Source: Piscinibacter caeni (GTDB taxonomy: Bacteria > Pseudomonadota > Gammaproteobacteria > Burkholderiales > Burkholderiaceae_C). From it: a stretch of 60,396 nt of DNA. Positions 59,461 through 60,396 of the stretch are shown here, piece by piece. The position numbers and the translations under genes are program-made. Position 1 is the stretch's first letter. The number at the start of each line of letters is the position of its first letter. The notes below the pieces were generated by a model, which saw only the letters and a program-made list of their open reading frames with translations, was not told the origin of the DNA and ran no database searches. The DNA is taken from the NCBI GenBank assembly GCA_003265685.1, contig KZ836116.1:1-60396 (forward strand), given 5' to 3'.

Positions 59461-59482
59461 CGGTCGATGGGACCATCGACCG
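59461..59482. repeat. Perfect inverted repeat before gspN
   Basis: CGGTCGATGG and its exact complement are separated by only two bases (GA). The palindrome lies in the 85-base gap between gspM and gspN, 11 bases before the gspN start. In RNA it would form a tight hairpin next to the ribosome-binding site and could limit gspN translation. Confidence 0.6.
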
Positions 59483-59535
59483 ATCCCCCGTGGGGATGCG
59501 GTCCGGCTTGGGAACGGCCCGGCGCTCGGCCCGCG

Positions 59536-60057
59536 TCATGGCGCCGCCCCCCCGCTCAGCTGCACGACCAGCGTGCCGCTGTAGCCGTTGCCGGCGCGCG
59601 TGAGCTGGGCCTCGATGGGCCGCACGCGCGCCGCGCTGCGCGCCTCGACCAGCCAGCCGCGCAGCGCCTCGGGCGAGGCGCCGTTGAGCGTCAGCGTGGC
59701 GCGGTCGCCCAGCAGCGCGAGCCGGCCCTTGTCGCCCAGGCGCTCGGTGGCGGCACGCAGGGCCGCGGTGGCCTGGCCGCTGCCGACGGCGGCCACGCCG
59801 CGCAAGGTCTGCGCCTCGGCGGCCAGGTTCTGGGTCTGCTGCAGCTGGGCCTCCAGCCGTGCCAGCTGCGCCGGGGTCTCGCGCAGCGTGTTCAGGGCCG
59901 GCTGCACCAGCAGCAGCCAGGCCAGCGCGAACAGCAGCACGCCACCCATCACGAGCAGCGCAAGCCGTTCGCGCGGCGCCCGCGTGCGCCAGTACTCGCG
60001 CGCCTTCTCGCGCTGCTGCGCGAGTGCCGGCGGCAGGCTGAGGCCGGCGGCGCTCAC
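59536..60057 (-). CDS. gspM: Type II secretion protein GspM
   Basis: 173 residues. A short cytoplasmic part (REKAREYWRTRAPRERLALL) and one membrane helix (about 31-53, LALLVMGGVLLFALAWLLLV) precede a periplasmic coiled-coil (ARLEAQLQQTQNLAAEAQTL) and a ferredoxin-like domain. This is the family layout. It partners GspL in the inner-membrane platform. Its start overlaps the gspL stop (ATGA). Confidence 0.93.
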   Translation of the reverse strand: MSAAGLSLPPALAQQREKAREYWRTRAPRERLALLVMGGVLLFALAWLLLVQPALNTLRETPAQLARLEAQLQQTQNLAAEAQTLRGVAAVGSGQATAALRAATERLGDKGRLALLGDRATLTLNGASPEALRGWLVEARSAARVRPIEAQLTRAGNGYSGTLVVQLSGGAAP

Positions 60058-60396
60058 GAACGACCCCCAGGGCGCGCGCGAGAGAGTGTCAGCCGCCCCT
60101 CGCTCGATTCGACCTGCCAGCCGGCCGGCTGCAGCTGGCTGCGGAACTGGCTGAGCTGCTGCTCGCTCCAGCCGGCCGCGGCCAGGCTGAGGCGGCCGTT
60201 CTCGAAGCGCAGGTTGTCCACCGGCGGGCGGTCGGCCGGCCAGGCCGAGGCGGCGGCGGCCAGCAGCGACTCGAGGTCGGTGTCGCCGGCCTTGCCGGCC
60301 AGCGTGCGCATGGCCTGCACCTCGCGTTGCATCACGGCGCCGGCGTCGCGTTGCAGGTCCAGGTCGCTGGTGCGCGGGAAGGCGGCCTTGACCGCA
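60054..60396 (-). CDS. gspL: Type II secretion protein GspL, C-terminal part (runs off right edge)
   Basis: The last 113 or so codons of a frame that stays open to the window end. The residues are periplasmic: a helix (VMQREVQAMRTLAGKAGD, then LESLLAAAASAW) and a ferredoxin-like domain (VDNLRFENGRLSLAAAGW, then LQPAGWQVESSEGRLTL). This matches the GspL C-terminus. The actin-like cytoplasmic domain lies outside the window. It overlaps gspM by 4 bases. Confidence 0.88.
   Translation of the reverse strand, partial: AVKAAFPRTSDLDLQRDAGAVMQREVQAMRTLAGKAGDTDLESLLAAAASAWPADRPPVDNLRFENGRLSLAAAGWSEQQLSQFRSQLQPAGWQVESSEGRLTLSRARPGGRS

Overview
The window is very GC-rich, has dense genes with many 4-base start/stop overlaps, and reads like the chromosome of a betaproteobacterium of the order Burkholderiales (inference from gene types: two LIV-type ABC operons, an Hpa meta-cleavage operon, a type II secretion operon with gspN, many LysR/LacI/AraC/MarR regulators). 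No tRNA, rRNA, integrase or insertion sequence was seen. No stretch longer than about 300 bases lacks a gene.

Region 1 (1-17584) is a plant-rhamnoside utilisation locus. On the minus strand it carries a GH3 glycosidase, a TonB-dependent receptor, a broken GH3 remnant, an MFS transporter, a GH78 alpha-L-rhamnosidase, an alpha/beta-hydrolase, a secreted NTF2-like protein and a LacI repressor. A plus-strand LysR gene follows, and then the L-rhamnose genes rhaD, rhaI and an FGGY kinase, whose stop codon overlaps the start of a tonB gene that runs off the left edge. Two identical 12-bp palindromes (GATAACGTTATC) sit before the receptor gene and over the GH3 start.

Region 2 (17679-28756) is a single minus-strand run: GMC alcohol oxidoreductase, aldehyde dehydrogenase, a complete LIV-type ABC transporter, an SDR, a MoaF-domain protein and an NTF2-like protein. 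A divergent AraC-type regulator faces it. Region 3 (28799-34717) is the homoprotocatechuate (3,4-dihydroxyphenylacetate) meta-cleavage operon hpaGGEDFH with divergent hpaR. Taken together, regions 1-3 could take up a phenolic rhamnoside, remove sugars and ester groups, oxidise an arylethanol side chain and cleave the ring. A phenylethanoid glycoside of the acteoside type would fit, but this substrate is inference.

Region 4 (34771-45533) holds an unrecognised helical protein and a second LIV transporter operon. That operon begins with an AMP-forming acyl-CoA ligase and ends with a PaaK-like ligase; a Crp/Fnr regulator is divergent from it. Region 5 (45669-48397) holds a small hypothetical gene, an exact 81-bp tandem duplication, and a translationally coupled pair: a cN-I type 5'-nucleotidase and a TIR-like protein, which may be a two-gene NAD/nucleotide-depleting defence module. 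Region 6 (48462-53630) holds a response regulator/hybrid histidine kinase pair, a single-domain globin and a stand-alone AAA+ ATPase. Region 7 (53759-60396) is the type II secretion operon gspL(partial)-M-N-D-E-F, closed by an intrinsic terminator.
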